Shown piece after piece: positions 20,519 to 29,215 of a stretch of DNA of 64,000 nt. Both the position numbers and the translations under genes were made by a program. Source of the stretch: Comamonadaceae bacterium (GTDB taxonomy: Bacteria; Pseudomonadota; Gammaproteobacteria; Burkholderiales; Burkholderiaceae_C); contig CANFWI010000004.1 of assembly GCA_947450675.1 (NCBI GenBank), positions 1 to 64,000 of the forward strand, in the 5' to 3' direction. Below the pieces are notes generated by a model. The model did not search any database. It was given only the letters and a program-made list of their open reading frames with translations, and was not told the DNA's origin. Numbering within the stretch: the first letter of the stretch is position 1; each line of letters starts with the position of its first letter.

Positions 20519-21226
20519 ATGCTCCCTTGGCTCACTGAATCCTCTTCTGACCGCTTCAACGATGTGCGCGACACGTCATTGGCAAAGCTTGTCCGCGATG
20601 ACATGCTCAGCCTGATCCTGAAAGGCGTGCTGATCCCCGGCCAGCGCATCAACGAGCCCGATGTAGCGGCCCGTCTGGGCGTGTCACGGGTGCCGGTGCG
20701 CGAAGCCCTGCGCGAGCTTGAAAGCTCTGGGCTGGTGGTCGCACGCAAGCATTCAGGCGTCTTCGTGCGGCAACTGGCCGCGCCGGAAATTCGTGATCTT
20801 TACCAAATGCGCGCCCTGCTGGATGGCTTTGCCGGCCGCCAAGTCGCCCAGCGCGCCGACCTCGACAACGCTCCTCTGCTGCGCCTGCTCGACGATTCCA
20901 TGGATGCCATGCAAGACGCCGCCAGCCAGCATGACGTGCAACGCTATTACGGCGAAAACCTGCGCTTTCACTGGGCCATCGTGGAGGCGGCGGGGAATCA
21001 GTCGTTGACCGAGACCTACCGCAGCATCGTGCAAAAGCTGCATGTCTCTCGCCTGAAAAATCTGGCCCACGACTCCGGCATGCAGGACTCCATCACCGAG
21101 CACAGGGACATCGCCAGTGCCCTGCGCCAAGGCGACCCAGAACGTTGTAACAAATTGCTGACTGAGCACGTGGACGATGCGCACAGTCGATTGACAACCA
21201 CAACGCCGCTTGAGGCCTTAAGCTGA
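20519..21226 (+). CDS. GntR family regulator, FCD (FadR) subfamily
   Basis: The 235-residue product has an N-terminal winged helix (about 20-88) with the GntR signature RINEPDVAARLGVSRVPVREALRELESSGLV, given here only as a span near 42-75, and a helical C-terminal FCD ligand domain with HDVQRYYGENLRFHWAIVE and a late TEHRDIASAL that supplies metal-binding His. Such regulators respond to small organic acids. It is followed 74 bases later by a Bug receptor, a PrpD-like and a dehydrogenase gene on the same strand, which are its likely targets. Confidence 0.92.
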   Translation: MLPWLTESSSDRFNDVRDTSLAKLVRDDMLSLILKGVLIPGQRINEPDVAARLGVSRVPVREALRELESSGLVVARKHSGVFVRQLAAPEIRDLYQMRALLDGFAGRQVAQRADLDNAPLLRLLDDSMDAMQDAASQHDVQRYYGENLRFHWAIVEAAGNQSLTETYRSIVQKLHVSRLKNLAHDSGMQDSITEHRDIASALRQGDPERCNKLLTEHVDDAHSRLTTTTPLEALS

Positions 21227-21300
21227 ACTTTGCACCGAGTGGGGAACATTTAAAACTTCCCGCTTTTTATAGAACAACGATTAAATAAACGGAGACATGT

Positions 21301-22272
21301 ATGAAACGACGCAGCCTGATATTCGCCTCGCCCGCCCTGCTGGGCGCTCCCGCCTTGAGCTGGGCGCAGCCGGCCTTCCCAGCCAAGCCGATTCGTTACA
21401 TCGTGCCGGTTTCGGCTGGCGGCGGCAGCGACATGGTCGGCCGCACCGTGTGCGAACGCTGGGGCAACCTGCTCAAGCAACCCTTTATCGTTGACAACCA
21501 AGCCGGCGGCGGCGGCGTGATCGCCTGCCAAACCACTGCTCGCGCTGCACCCGATGGCTACACGCTGATGCAAGGCTATGTCGCCACGCACGGCACCAGC
21601 CCGGCGACGCGCAAGCTGCCCTATGACCCCATCAAAGACTTCACGCCGATTGGCATGATCGGCGGCACGCCCAACGTGCTGGTGGTCAACGCCGCACTGC
21701 CGGTGAAAAACATCAAAGAGTTCATTGCGTACCTGAAGAAAAATCCTGGCAAAGTCAGCTACGGCTCGGCTGGCGCCGGCTCGCTGACGCACATGACCAT
21801 GGAGCTGTTCAAGCAGCAAGTGGACTCCTTCATGGTGCACATTCCCTACCGCGGCATTGCGCCGGCCTTCAACGACTTGATCGGTGGCCAAACGCAAGCC
21901 ATGTTCCCGGGCTTGGCCGCCGCCATTCCGCATATTCGTTCCGGTCGTGTGCGCCCGATAGCGATCACCGGCATGCAGCGCCACCCGCTGTTCAAGGACG
22001 TGCCGACGCTGGACGAGTCTGGCTTCAAAGGCTTTGACGCACAGCAGTGGTACGGCGTGGTTGGCCCGGCAGGCATGCCCGCGCCTATCGTCAAACTGCT
22101 CAATGAAACACTGGCGAGCGTCTTGCGCGCGCCCGACATGCGTGAGAAGCTGTCGGTTGAAGCGATCGAACCGACCGTAATGTCGCCGAAACAATTCGCT
22201 GAATACATCCGCACGGACATCGCTCGCTGGACCAAGCTGGCGAAGGCACGCGGCATTCAACTCGACAATTAA
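21301..22272 (+). CDS. Bug/TctC-type periplasmic solute receptor
   Basis: The 323-residue product has a signal peptide (residues 1-22, ending SWAQP) and the Bug-family pattern: IRYIVPVSAGGGSDMVGR at the start of domain 1, DNQAGGGGVIACQ, the PDGYTL loop near 83, YDPIKDFTPIGMI, and HIPYRGIAPAFNDLIGG before domain 2. Bug receptors bind carboxylates for tripartite tricarboxylate transporters or signal systems. No TctA or TctB membrane gene is present here, so it must use subunits encoded elsewhere. The GntR regulator upstream and the PrpD-like gene downstream suggest an organic-acid ligand. Confidence 0.93.
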   Translation: MKRRSLIFASPALLGAPALSWAQPAFPAKPIRYIVPVSAGGGSDMVGRTVCERWGNLLKQPFIVDNQAGGGGVIACQTTARAAPDGYTLMQGYVATHGTSPATRKLPYDPIKDFTPIGMIGGTPNVLVVNAALPVKNIKEFIAYLKKNPGKVSYGSAGAGSLTHMTMELFKQQVDSFMVHIPYRGIAPAFNDLIGGQTQAMFPGLAAAIPHIRSGRVRPIAITGMQRHPLFKDVPTLDESGFKGFDAQQWYGVVGPAGMPAPIVKLLNETLASVLRAPDMREKLSVEAIEPTVMSPKQFAEYIRTDIARWTKLAKARGIQLDN

Positions 22273-22305
22273 GCCAAACGGACAATTACAAAAAAAACCC
22301 ATTTC

Positions 22306-22369
22306 GTCACTGCGAGCGCAGCGCGGCAGTCCATGACCCCTTGGATTGCCGCGCTGCGCTCGCAATGAC
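22306..22369. repeat. Palindromic interspersed repeat (REP-like hairpin)
   Basis: Two 28-base arms (22306-22333 and 22342-22369) are inverted copies with 26 of 28 positions matching, around an 8-base loop TGACCCCT. The arm reads GTCACTGCGAGCGCAGCGCG then GCAGTCCA; the second arm is its complement with T and A at two sites. Elements of this look (TTGCGAGCG...GGCAATCC) are scattered in intergenic regions of many proteobacterial genomes. It lies between the Bug gene and the PrpD-like gene and could end or stabilise the transcript. No other copy is evident in this window. Confidence 0.85.
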
Positions 22370-22415
22370 AGAAACCTTTTTCTACAACCTCTGGCAGTTT
22401 CTGCCGAAAGACACC

Positions 22416-23792
22416 ATGGCCCGTAATACCCAGGTCGCCGCCGACCACAATGCTCCCGCCATCACGCAAATCTTGGCGAAATTTGTCGCCACCCACCCGT
22501 CGCGCGGTTGGAGCGATGCCGTCGACCATGACGCGCACCGCACCTTCACCAACTGGCTCGGCTGCGCTGTCGGCGCCGCTCACCACGAAGCCGCTGACGC
22601 TGCATTGGCCGCTGCCCAAATGTTCCAGCCCGCAGCGCAAGCCAGCGTGCTGGGCCGCAGCGAAAAAGTCGACATGGGCAGCGCAGCGCTGATCAACGGC
22701 ATCACCTCGCACACTTTTGACTTTGACGACACCCACCTGAAAACCATCATCCACCCGGCTGGCCCCGTGGCCTCGGCTATTTTGGCGCTGGCTGAACACA
22801 TCGGCTCCACCGGCCGCGAATGCATCGACGCACTGGTCATCGGCATCGACGTCTCTTGCCGCGTTGGCAACGCCATGTACCCGGACCATTACGACCGCGG
22901 CTGGCACATCACCGGCTCGACCGGCACGCTGGGCGCGGCTGCCGCTTGCGCCCGCCTGCTCAAGTTGGACACGCAACAAACTGCCATGGCACTGGGCATT
23001 GCGGCCTCGCAGCCGGTCGGCATGCGTGAGCAGTTCGGCACCATGACCAAGCCGTTTCATCCAGGTGGCGCAGCCCGCGCCGGCATGATGTCAGCGCTGC
23101 TGGCCAGCAAAGGCTTCACCGCCAGCCCGAAAGCGTTGGAAGCGCCACGCGGCATGATGCAAACCATCTCGACCAAGAACGACTGGAGCGAGATCACCGG
23201 CGAACTCGGCGAGCGCTTCGAGATCTCTTTCAACTCCTTCAAGCCCTTCGCTTGCGGCATCGTGATTCACCCCAGCATCGACGCCTGCTCACAGCTGCGC
23301 GCCCAAGGCGTCACGCCAGACCAAGTGCAGAGCATCGAACTCAAAGTGCATTCGCTGGTGCTGGAGCTGACCGGTAAAAAAGAGCCCGCCGACGGCCTGC
23401 AAGCCAAGTTCAGCGTTTACCACGGCTGCGCCGCCGGCCTGACCTTTGGCTACGCCGCAGAAGACGAGTTCTCAGACGAGATCGTCAACCGCGCCGACAT
23501 GGTGGCACTGCGCCGCAAAGTCATCGCCACAGTCGATGATTCGATTGACGAAGCCAGCGCCGACGTCACCGCTGTGTTGAACGACGGCCGCCGCGTCCAT
23601 GTGTTTGTCGAGCACGCCATTGGCTCGCTGCAAAACCCGATGACCGACAGTCTTCTGGAAGCTAAATTCCACGGCTTGTCAGACCCGGTGTTGGGCGCGG
23701 AGAAAACCGCTGCCTTGCTGAAAGCCAGTTGGGCTGTTGGACAAGCCGCCAATGTGTCGGCCTTGATCAAGCTGGCGACGACACAGGCATGA
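22416..23792 (+). CDS. MmgE/PrpD family protein
   Basis: The 458-residue product belongs to the 2-methylcitrate dehydratase/aconitate decarboxylase fold family: THTFDFDDTHLKTIIHP near 96-111, GIDVSCRVGNAM, GTLGAAAACARLL near 175, MTKPFHPGGAARAGMMSALLA near 215 and KPFACGIVIHPSIDA near 275. Members dehydrate or decarboxylate tricarboxylic acids, but most are uncharacterised. The frame is open back into the palindromic repeat; ATG 22416 is the first sensible start. Its stop overlaps the dehydrogenase start (ATGA). The substrate cannot be inferred beyond a polycarboxylate. Confidence 0.9.
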   Translation: MARNTQVAADHNAPAITQILAKFVATHPSRGWSDAVDHDAHRTFTNWLGCAVGAAHHEAADAALAAAQMFQPAAQASVLGRSEKVDMGSAALINGITSHTFDFDDTHLKTIIHPAGPVASAILALAEHIGSTGRECIDALVIGIDVSCRVGNAMYPDHYDRGWHITGSTGTLGAAAACARLLKLDTQQTAMALGIAASQPVGMREQFGTMTKPFHPGGAARAGMMSALLASKGFTASPKALEAPRGMMQTISTKNDWSEITGELGERFEISFNSFKPFACGIVIHPSIDACSQLRAQGVTPDQVQSIELKVHSLVLELTGKKEPADGLQAKFSVYHGCAAGLTFGYAAEDEFSDEIVNRADMVALRRKVIATVDDSIDEASADVTAVLNDGRRVHVFVEHAIGSLQNPMTDSLLEAKFHGLSDPVLGAEKTAALLKASWAVGQAANVSALIKLATTQA

Positions 23793-24787
23793 GCGTGATC
23801 ACGTCACACGGGGGCGTGCCGCACATTGTGGTGGTCGGCGACACCGAGCAGGCGCTGCACCGGCTCGGTCATTGGGAAACCATTGAAGGCCAAGCAAAGG
23901 TCAGCATGCACGCTGGACCGTTGGACGGCCAGCCGCTGGTCGACGCCTTGAAAGACGCCGACGCCGTGGTGCTGCTGCGCGACCGCACGCCGTTTGACGC
24001 GGCGCTGCTGGCGCAGTTGCCCCATCTGCGTTACGTCATCTTCACCGGCTCACGCAACAGCACCATCGACCTGCCCGCTTTGGCCGCCCGCAACATTCCG
24101 GTGAGTTGCACCGAATGGGGGCCGTCCAAAGACAGCACCTGCGAGATGACTTGGGCGCTGATTCTGGGCGCCGCCCGACAGTTGGAGCAGCAAACCGCGC
24201 TGCTGCGCCAAGGCCAATGGCGCTCCAGCACCGCCGAGCCTTTGGCACGTGTGCTGCACGGCCAAACCCTGGGCCTGATCGGTCTGGGTGAAATCGGTGG
24301 TCGCGTGGCCAAGGTCGGAAAAGCGCTGGGCATGGACGTCATCACCTGGAGCCCACGCATGACTGCCGAACGGGCTGCCGCGCAAGGCGTCACAGCCGTC
24401 TCACTGGAAGACCTGCTGACGCGCTCGGATGTGGTCAGTTTGCATTTGGTGGTGATCCCGACCACGCGCCACTTGCTGAACGCTGAACGGCTGGCGCTGA
24501 TGCGGCCCGACAGCCTGCTCGTCAACACCTCGCGCTCGGCACTGATTGACAGCGCGGCCTTGGTCAAGGCGCTGGAAAAAGGCCGTCCGGGGTTTGCAGC
24601 GCTGGATGTTTTCGACGTCGAGCCCCTGCCACTGAACGACCCGTTGCGTGCCCTGCCTAATGTGCTGCTGACGCCGCACCTTGGCTTTGTCACTGAACCG
24701 GTGTTTCAGCGTTTTGCCAGCGGCGTCACCGAGTGCCTGGAGGCTTGGCTGGCCGGCAAACCGTTGGTGCGTCTGCTGACGGCTTGA
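23789..24787 (+). CDS. D-isomer-specific 2-hydroxyacid dehydrogenase
   Basis: The 332-residue product shows the NAD-binding GLGEIG at 165-170 and the catalytic set Arg249 (NTSRS), Glu278 (DVEPL) and His297 (TPHLG). It would interconvert a D-2-hydroxy acid and a 2-oxo acid, or act as a phosphoglycerate-dehydrogenase-like enzyme. CTEWGPSKDSTCEMTWALIL marks the hinge (about 107-126). Translational coupling with the PrpD-like gene suggests that the two act on the same acid. Confidence 0.93.
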   Translation: MSVITSHGGVPHIVVVGDTEQALHRLGHWETIEGQAKVSMHAGPLDGQPLVDALKDADAVVLLRDRTPFDAALLAQLPHLRYVIFTGSRNSTIDLPALAARNIPVSCTEWGPSKDSTCEMTWALILGAARQLEQQTALLRQGQWRSSTAEPLARVLHGQTLGLIGLGEIGGRVAKVGKALGMDVITWSPRMTAERAAAQGVTAVSLEDLLTRSDVVSLHLVVIPTTRHLLNAERLALMRPDSLLVNTSRSALIDSAALVKALEKGRPGFAALDVFDVEPLPLNDPLRALPNVLLTPHLGFVTEPVFQRFASGVTECLEAWLAGKPLVRLLTA

Positions 24788-24795
24788 CACCTTGT

Positions 24796-24824
24796 CACCC
24801 CATCCCTTTTCAGGGGTGGCGGTG
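24796..24824 (+). terminator. Candidate terminator after the dehydrogenase
   Basis: CACC-CCATCCC pairs with GGGGTGG-(C)-GGTG around TTTTCA, with one T-G wobble and one bulge, and a run of six T follows at 24831. It overlaps the 3' end of the convergent DksA-like gene. Confidence 0.45.
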
Positions 24825-25184
24825 TTCCATTTTTTCTTGGCATGGCAAGCAGCGCTGGACTTCAGGCATTGCCTTGAGTCGGGCTTCTGGAATCGCCGCT
24901 GCGCAGTCAATGCAGACGCCGTAAGTGCCTGCATCCAAGCGCAACAAGGCGGCGTCAAGCTCTGCCAACTCAGCCGTTTCGCGCTCGTTGATGGCGAACT
25001 CCAAGTCACGCTGTGAGGTGACTTGCGCATGTGAGTCTTCCGCGTGCATGAAGTGATCAGCCGCCACATCGACACGGCTTAGACTGCCGCCGCGCTGCGC
25101 TGAGATTTGCGCCAGCAAGGCTGAACGCAATGCCAGCAGCTGTTCACGATAAGCCTGAACTTGTGCTTGTGGGATCAAAGTCAA
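24810..25184 (-). CDS. DksA/TraR-type zinc finger protein
   Basis: The 124-residue product has an N-terminal helical region (about 5-85, coiled-coil-like, with ADHFMHAEDSHAQ near the predicted tip) and a C4 zinc finger with Cys91, Cys94, Cys112 and Cys115 (GVCIDC ... CLPCQ). DksA-family proteins enter the RNA polymerase secondary channel and shift promoter choice with ppGpp. It is shorter than true DksA (about 150), so it is a paralogue of the YbiI/TraR kind. It diverges from rpoH across a 320-base gap. Confidence 0.9.
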   Translation of the reverse strand: MTLIPQAQVQAYREQLLALRSALLAQISAQRGGSLSRVDVAADHFMHAEDSHAQVTSQRDLEFAINERETAELAELDAALLRLDAGTYGVCIDCAAAIPEARLKAMPEVQRCLPCQEKMEHRHP

Positions 25185-25504
25185 CTCCTCTTAGTGAAGA
25201 AATTGATCGTAAGTTGATCCGCCAGGGCCGATTAGATCTAGATCAATGAAAGGGCTGAATCCAACCCAAGTCCTGCACAGGCATCCGAAGCTGGGCAAGT
25301 GCTTCTCGGTGGCTTATTCATCCAGAGGGTGACGAATATCAAAGACGTCGAGACTTTTTTACCGCAAAATTACTGCAATCTCTGACAAGCGCGCCCTGTG
25401 TCGGGGCAAGATGATGGCATCGTCACACTAAGGTCATACCCGCATATCTTTAGCACTCAGCGTCAGGGAGTGCTAACATTTATCTTTGACGAAAGGAGTC
25501 TCTG
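25185..25504. other. Intergenic region between the DksA-like gene and rpoH
   Basis: This 320-base stretch holds the promoters of the two divergent genes. A perfect 10-base palindrome GATCTAGATC is at 25235-25244. The CIRCE operator is at 25450-25476 and a strong ribosome-binding site GAAAGGAG begins at 25491. I see no convincing sigma-32 promoter (CTTGAA/CCCCAT) and no small ORF or structured RNA that I can name. Confidence 0.7.
25450..25476. promoter_or_regulatory. CIRCE operator (HrcA site) upstream of rpoH
   Basis: TTAGCACTC and GAGTGCTAA, separated by exactly 9 bases, match the CIRCE consensus with no mismatch. CIRCE is the HrcA operator, and hrcA itself is at 1824-2840. The site ends 28 bases before the rpoH start codon, between promoter and ribosome-binding site, where HrcA would block transcription. 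Confidence 0.96.
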
Positions 25505-26458
25505 ATGACACTCGCAACCGGTCAAACTGATACCAGTACAAGCGCTGTGGCGCTGACCACCCCTTGGGCCAGCGCTTCAAGCCTGTTGCCCCCGCTTGGT
25601 AATTTGGATGCTTATATTTCGGCGGTGAACCGCCTGCCCATGCTCACTTTGGCTGAAGAACAGGAATTTGGCCGCAAGCTAAAGGAAGAGAACGACCTTG
25701 AGTCCGCCAGTAAGTTAGTGCTCTCTCACTTACGCTTGGTCGTGTCGGTGTCGCGCAAATACTTGGGTTATGGCCTGCCCCACGGCGACCTGATCCAAGA
25801 AGGCAACATCGGCCTGATGAAGGCGGTGAAACGCTTTGACCCAGACCAAAATGTCCGGCTGGTGAGCTACGCGCTGCACTGGATCAGGGCCGAGATCCAT
25901 GAGTACATTCTGAAAAACTGGCGCATGGTCAAGATGGCCACGACCAAGGCACAGCGCAAGTTGTTTTTCAACTTGCGCTCGATGAAGCAAGGTTTCAAAG
26001 ACGATGCCGGCACAGCCACGCACCGCGACACCTTGACCGCGGCACAGATCGATTCGATGGCCAAGACGCTGAACGTCAAGCGCGAAGAAGTCATTGAGAT
26101 GGAGCAACGCATGTCGGGTGGCGACACGCTGCTAGACCCGAGCCCGAGCGATGACGGTGAAGACGCTTTCGGCCCTATCGCCTATCTGTCTGACGCCAGT
26201 CACGAACCGACCGCCTTGATCGAGTCGCATCAGCGCGATGTGCTGGCCACCGACGGCATCACAGCGGCCCTGCAAGAGCTCGACCCGCGCTCACGCCGAA
26301 TTGTCGAAGAGCGCTGGTTGAATGTGAACGACGACGGCACAGGCGGCATGACGCTGCACGACTTGGCGTCGGAATACCAAGTCAGCGCCGAGCGTATTCG
26401 CCAGATTGAAGTGGCGGCGATGAAAAAGATGAAGAAGGTCTTGGCGGTTTACGCCTGA
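25505..26458 (+). CDS. rpoH: RNA polymerase heat-shock sigma factor RpoH (sigma-32)
   Basis: RpoH directs transcription of heat-shock genes. The 317-residue product has region 2 (HLRLVVSVSRKYLGYG, DLIQEGNIGLMKAVKRFD, LVSYALHWIRAEIHEYI), the diagnostic RpoH box QRKLFFNLR at 150-158, and region 4 with a helix-turn-helix (LHDLASEYQVSAERIRQIE) near 280-300. The ribosome-binding site AGGAG is 8 bases upstream. The perfect CIRCE just upstream indicates HrcA control of its transcription. Confidence 0.97.
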   Translation: MTLATGQTDTSTSAVALTTPWASASSLLPPLGNLDAYISAVNRLPMLTLAEEQEFGRKLKEENDLESASKLVLSHLRLVVSVSRKYLGYGLPHGDLIQEGNIGLMKAVKRFDPDQNVRLVSYALHWIRAEIHEYILKNWRMVKMATTKAQRKLFFNLRSMKQGFKDDAGTATHRDTLTAAQIDSMAKTLNVKREEVIEMEQRMSGGDTLLDPSPSDDGEDAFGPIAYLSDASHEPTALIESHQRDVLATDGITAALQELDPRSRRIVEERWLNVNDDGTGGMTLHDLASEYQVSAERIRQIEVAAMKKMKKVLAVYA

Positions 26459-26482
26459 GGCCCAGTCCTTAACCGGCAAGCC

Positions 26483-27100
26483 TTACTTCAACAGCAGCGC
26501 GACGTCTGAAGCCAATCCTTCGGTACCCGAACCGTAGCGCGTGTAAAGCCGCACACGGCCTTCTGGATCAAACACGTAGCTGCCTGCCGAGTGGTCCATG
26601 GTGTAACTGCCAGCGGTCTTGCCTTCACTCTTCTTATAGTAAATCTTGAATGCTTTGGCGACCTCAGGCAATTGCGCCATGGTCGGTCGTAAAGCCACAA
26701 AACTCGGGTCGAAATTAGCCATGTAGGCCTTCAGCACTTCTTCGGTGTCGCGCTCGGGATCGACCGTGATGAAGATGCCCTGCAAGCGATCACCTTGGCT
26801 GCCGAGTTTGCGCTTGACTTCAGCCAACTCGGTTAGAGCGGTCGGGCACACATCGGGACATTGGGTGAAACCAAAGAACACCACCACCACCTTGCCCTTG
26901 AAGTCTTGCAAGCTGCGCTGCACGCCATTGTGGTCACTCAAGCTGAAGCCGTTGGCGTAGTCGGCACCGGTGATGTCGATGCTTTTGAATTGCGGTTTGT
27001 CGGGGCTGCAGGCACTCAGCGCAGCGGCGGCCACCATCGCTGTCACAGATGTCAGAAGCGTCCGGCGGCGACTCACCGCAGAAAAGTTGATAAAGGTCAT
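26483..27100 (-). CDS. SCO1/SenC copper chaperone for cytochrome oxidase
   Basis: Sco proteins carry copper to, or reduce, the CuA site of subunit II. The 205-residue product has an Arg-rich start, a hydrophobic stretch and a lipobox LSAC with Cys31, so it is probably a membrane-anchored lipoprotein. The copper ligands Cys81 and Cys85 (CPDVC) and His170 (TMDHS) are present. Its ATG overlaps the ctaB stop, placing it last in the reverse-strand oxidase-assembly run surf1-(CX3C)-ctaA-ctaB-sco. Confidence 0.95.
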   Translation of the reverse strand: MTFINFSAVSRRRTLLTSVTAMVAAAALSACSPDKPQFKSIDITGADYANGFSLSDHNGVQRSLQDFKGKVVVVFFGFTQCPDVCPTALTELAEVKRKLGSQGDRLQGIFITVDPERDTEEVLKAYMANFDPSFVALRPTMAQLPEVAKAFKIYYKKSEGKTAGSYTMDHSAGSYVFDPEGRVRLYTRYGSGTEGLASDVALLLK

Positions 27101-28017
27101 ACGAGGTAGTGGTCGACCAGCAAGGCGGCGAACAGCAGGGACAGGTGAATCAAGGAAAAGCGGAAGGTCTTGCGCGCCAAGGCGTCAGAATATTCACGCA
27201 AGAGCCGCCAGGCGTACCAGCTGAAGCCAATGCTCAAGATCACTGCGGCCGCCAGATACAACCAGCCGCTCATGTGGAACACAAAGGGCATCAGGCAGGC
27301 GGCGAACAGCACCAACGTGTAGAGAAAAATTTGCAATCGGGTGAACTCATTGCCATGCGTCACGGGCAGCATCGGCAGACCCGACTTGCGGTATTCCTCG
27401 ACGCGGTACAGCGCCAGCGCCCAAAAGTGCGGCGGCGTCCACAAGAAGATGATGAGAAACAGAATCAGCGCTTCCGGTCCGACATTGCCCGTCATGGCAG
27501 ACCAACCCAGCACCGGCGGCATAGCGCCAGAGGCACCGCCAATGACGATGTTTTGCGGCGTCAGCGGCTTCAAGATGACGGTGTAGACCACGGCATAACC
27601 GACAAAGGTGGCGAACGTCAGCCACATGGTCAAGGGGTTCACCCAGACATACAAAATCAAGGAACCAGCAGCGCACAGCAGCACTGAAAACCCCAGCGTC
27701 AATCCGTTGTTCAGTTGCCCCTGCGCCGTCGGGCGCCACGCCGTGCGCCGCATTTTGGCGTCAATCTGTTGCTCCACCAGACAGTTGAAGGCAGCGGCGG
27801 CACCCGCCACCAGCCAAATACCGGCACAGGCGATCAGCGCCAGCTGCACGTCGGCCAAGCTCGGCATGCCCGGCACAGCCAAAACCATGCCGATGAGGGC
27901 GCAAAACACAATCAGCTGCACCACGCGTGGTTTGGTCAGCGCATAAAACTGCGCCCAGCGGGAGACTAAGAAAGGCAGCGGCGCGCTCGGCGCAGGGGAG
28001 GGTTCAGTAGGATTCAT
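27097..28017 (-). CDS. ctaB: Protoheme IX farnesyltransferase (heme O synthase)
   Basis: CtaB converts heme B to heme O, the precursor of heme A. The 306-residue UbiA-type protein has about nine hydrophobic helices; the prenyl-diphosphate motif [15 protein letters not shown] lies near 96-110, and the opening [13 protein letters not shown] is typical. ATG 28017 is used; 17 further open codons upstream run toward ctaA without similarity. It sits between ctaA (19 bases upstream) and sco (4-base overlap). Confidence 0.96.
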   Translation of the reverse strand: MNPTEPSPAPSAPLPFLVSRWAQFYALTKPRVVQLIVFCALIGMVLAVPGMPSLADVQLALIACAGIWLVAGAAAAFNCLVEQQIDAKMRRTAWRPTAQGQLNNGLTLGFSVLLCAAGSLILYVWVNPLTMWLTFATFVGYAVVYTVILKPLTPQNIVIGGASGAMPPVLGWSAMTGNVGPEALILFLIIFLWTPPHFWALALYRVEEYRKSGLPMLPVTHGNEFTRLQIFLYTLVLFAACLMPFVFHMSGWLYLAAAVILSIGFSWYAWRLLREYSDALARKTFRFSLIHLSLLFAALLVDHYLV

Positions 28018-28036
28018 GCGGTCAATCGTGAAGCGT

Positions 28037-29215
28037 TCAATTTTGGCGCAGATCTGGCCGCGCGGCACGGCGGCAAGAAAACAAAGCGCCGGTCATCACC
28101 ACCACCAAGGCCGCAGCGCCGCCGGTGTGTGAAACAGCGGCCAACAACGGCCAGCCAAACACCACATTGCTGACGCCCGTGACGAGTTGCCACAGCACCA
28201 GCGCCACGATCCAGTGCGCGTGAAAACGCATGCCAGGGGCGCGGTACAACTGACGCGCCAGCAGCAGCAGTGTGGCAAACACCAGATAAGCCGACAGACG
28301 GTGGACGTAGTGAACGGCGGTCAGCGCCTGGAAGGTAAAGTTGGTGTCACCGTGGCCAGCGCCGAGTTCACGCCAGAGCGTGAAGCCAAGCCGGAAATCC
28401 ATGGCCGGCCAGAAGGAGCCTTGGCAAGATGGAAATTCAGTGCAGGCCAGCACGGCGTAATTGGTGCTGACCCAGCCGCCCAAAGCGATTTGCAGCCACA
28501 ACAGAGCGAAACCCACCAGCAACAACAGCCACGTGCTGCGCGGCACGACCGCCACCCGCACATCGCCAGCAGCCACGGCAAAACGTGCCGACTGCGCGCG
28601 CAACAAAGCCAACAAGACCATGCCACCCAGCAAATGCAGGGTGACGATGGCCGGGAAGAGCTTCATGGTCACCGTCAACGCGCCAAAAGCGCCCTGCAGA
28701 CAAACCCACACCAAGGTCAGCGTCGGCCACCAAGGTTGCAGCACATCGGACGGATTTGGCTCGCCAGTCTTGATCAGCGGAATGAGCTGCTTGCGATTTT
28801 GCCGACGCGCCAGCCAAGTGACGGCGGTCAACGTCAAAATCAGCACACCAACGCCGGTCGCCACGTAGCGGTGAATCATCTCGATCCAGGCTTTCGGATG
28901 CGTCACCGGCCCCGTCGGCATGGCGGCTTGTGCTTGCGTGATGTCGGCGTGCGCGCCCAATGGGCTGGCATTGCCATAACAACCCGGCCAATCCGGGCAA
29001 CCCAGACCGGAATCGGTCAGGCGCGTGAAGGCGCCAAACAGCACCAGATCAAAGGTCAGAAACAGCGTCACCAGCGTCAGCATGCGCAGCCGATGTGGCA
29101 ACGGTGCATTCCGGCTGCGCAACCAGACCCAAGCCAGCGGGCCAAGTGCCACCGTCAGTCCCATCAGCATCAGGCGAATGGCCGGGCTGAGGTCGTAAAG
29201 CGCTTGTTCCGTCAC
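28037..29215 (-). CDS. ctaA: Heme A synthase (COX15/CtaA)
   Basis: CtaA oxidises the heme O methyl group to give heme A. The 392-residue product has eight likely membrane helices with the conserved [21 protein letters not shown] (about 61-81) and [11 protein letters not shown] with an invariant heme His, plus a second half with [17 protein letters not shown]. The start is GTG at 29215, overlapping the stop of the upstream CX3C gene (GTGA). It is the proteobacterial long form of about 390 residues. Confidence 0.95.
   Translation of the reverse strand: MTEQALYDLSPAIRLMLMGLTVALGPLAWVWLRSRNAPLPHRLRMLTLVTLFLTFDLVLFGAFTRLTDSGLGCPDWPGCYGNASPLGAHADITQAQAAMPTGPVTHPKAWIEMIHRYVATGVGVLILTLTAVTWLARRQNRKQLIPLIKTGEPNPSDVLQPWWPTLTLVWVCLQGAFGALTVTMKLFPAIVTLHLLGGMVLLALLRAQSARFAVAAGDVRVAVVPRSTWLLLLVGFALLWLQIALGGWVSTNYAVLACTEFPSCQGSFWPAMDFRLGFTLWRELGAGHGDTNFTFQALTAVHYVHRLSAYLVFATLLLLARQLYRAPGMRFHAHWIVALVLWQLVTGVSNVVFGWPLLAAVSHTGGAAALVVVMTGALFSCRRAARPDLRQN

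Noticed and set aside
21250..22365. 371-codon reverse open frame, and a second one at 22269-23060
   Set aside because: They are antisense to the Bug and PrpD-like genes and start in or run through the palindromic repeat; composition is His/Arg/Gly-rich without motifs.
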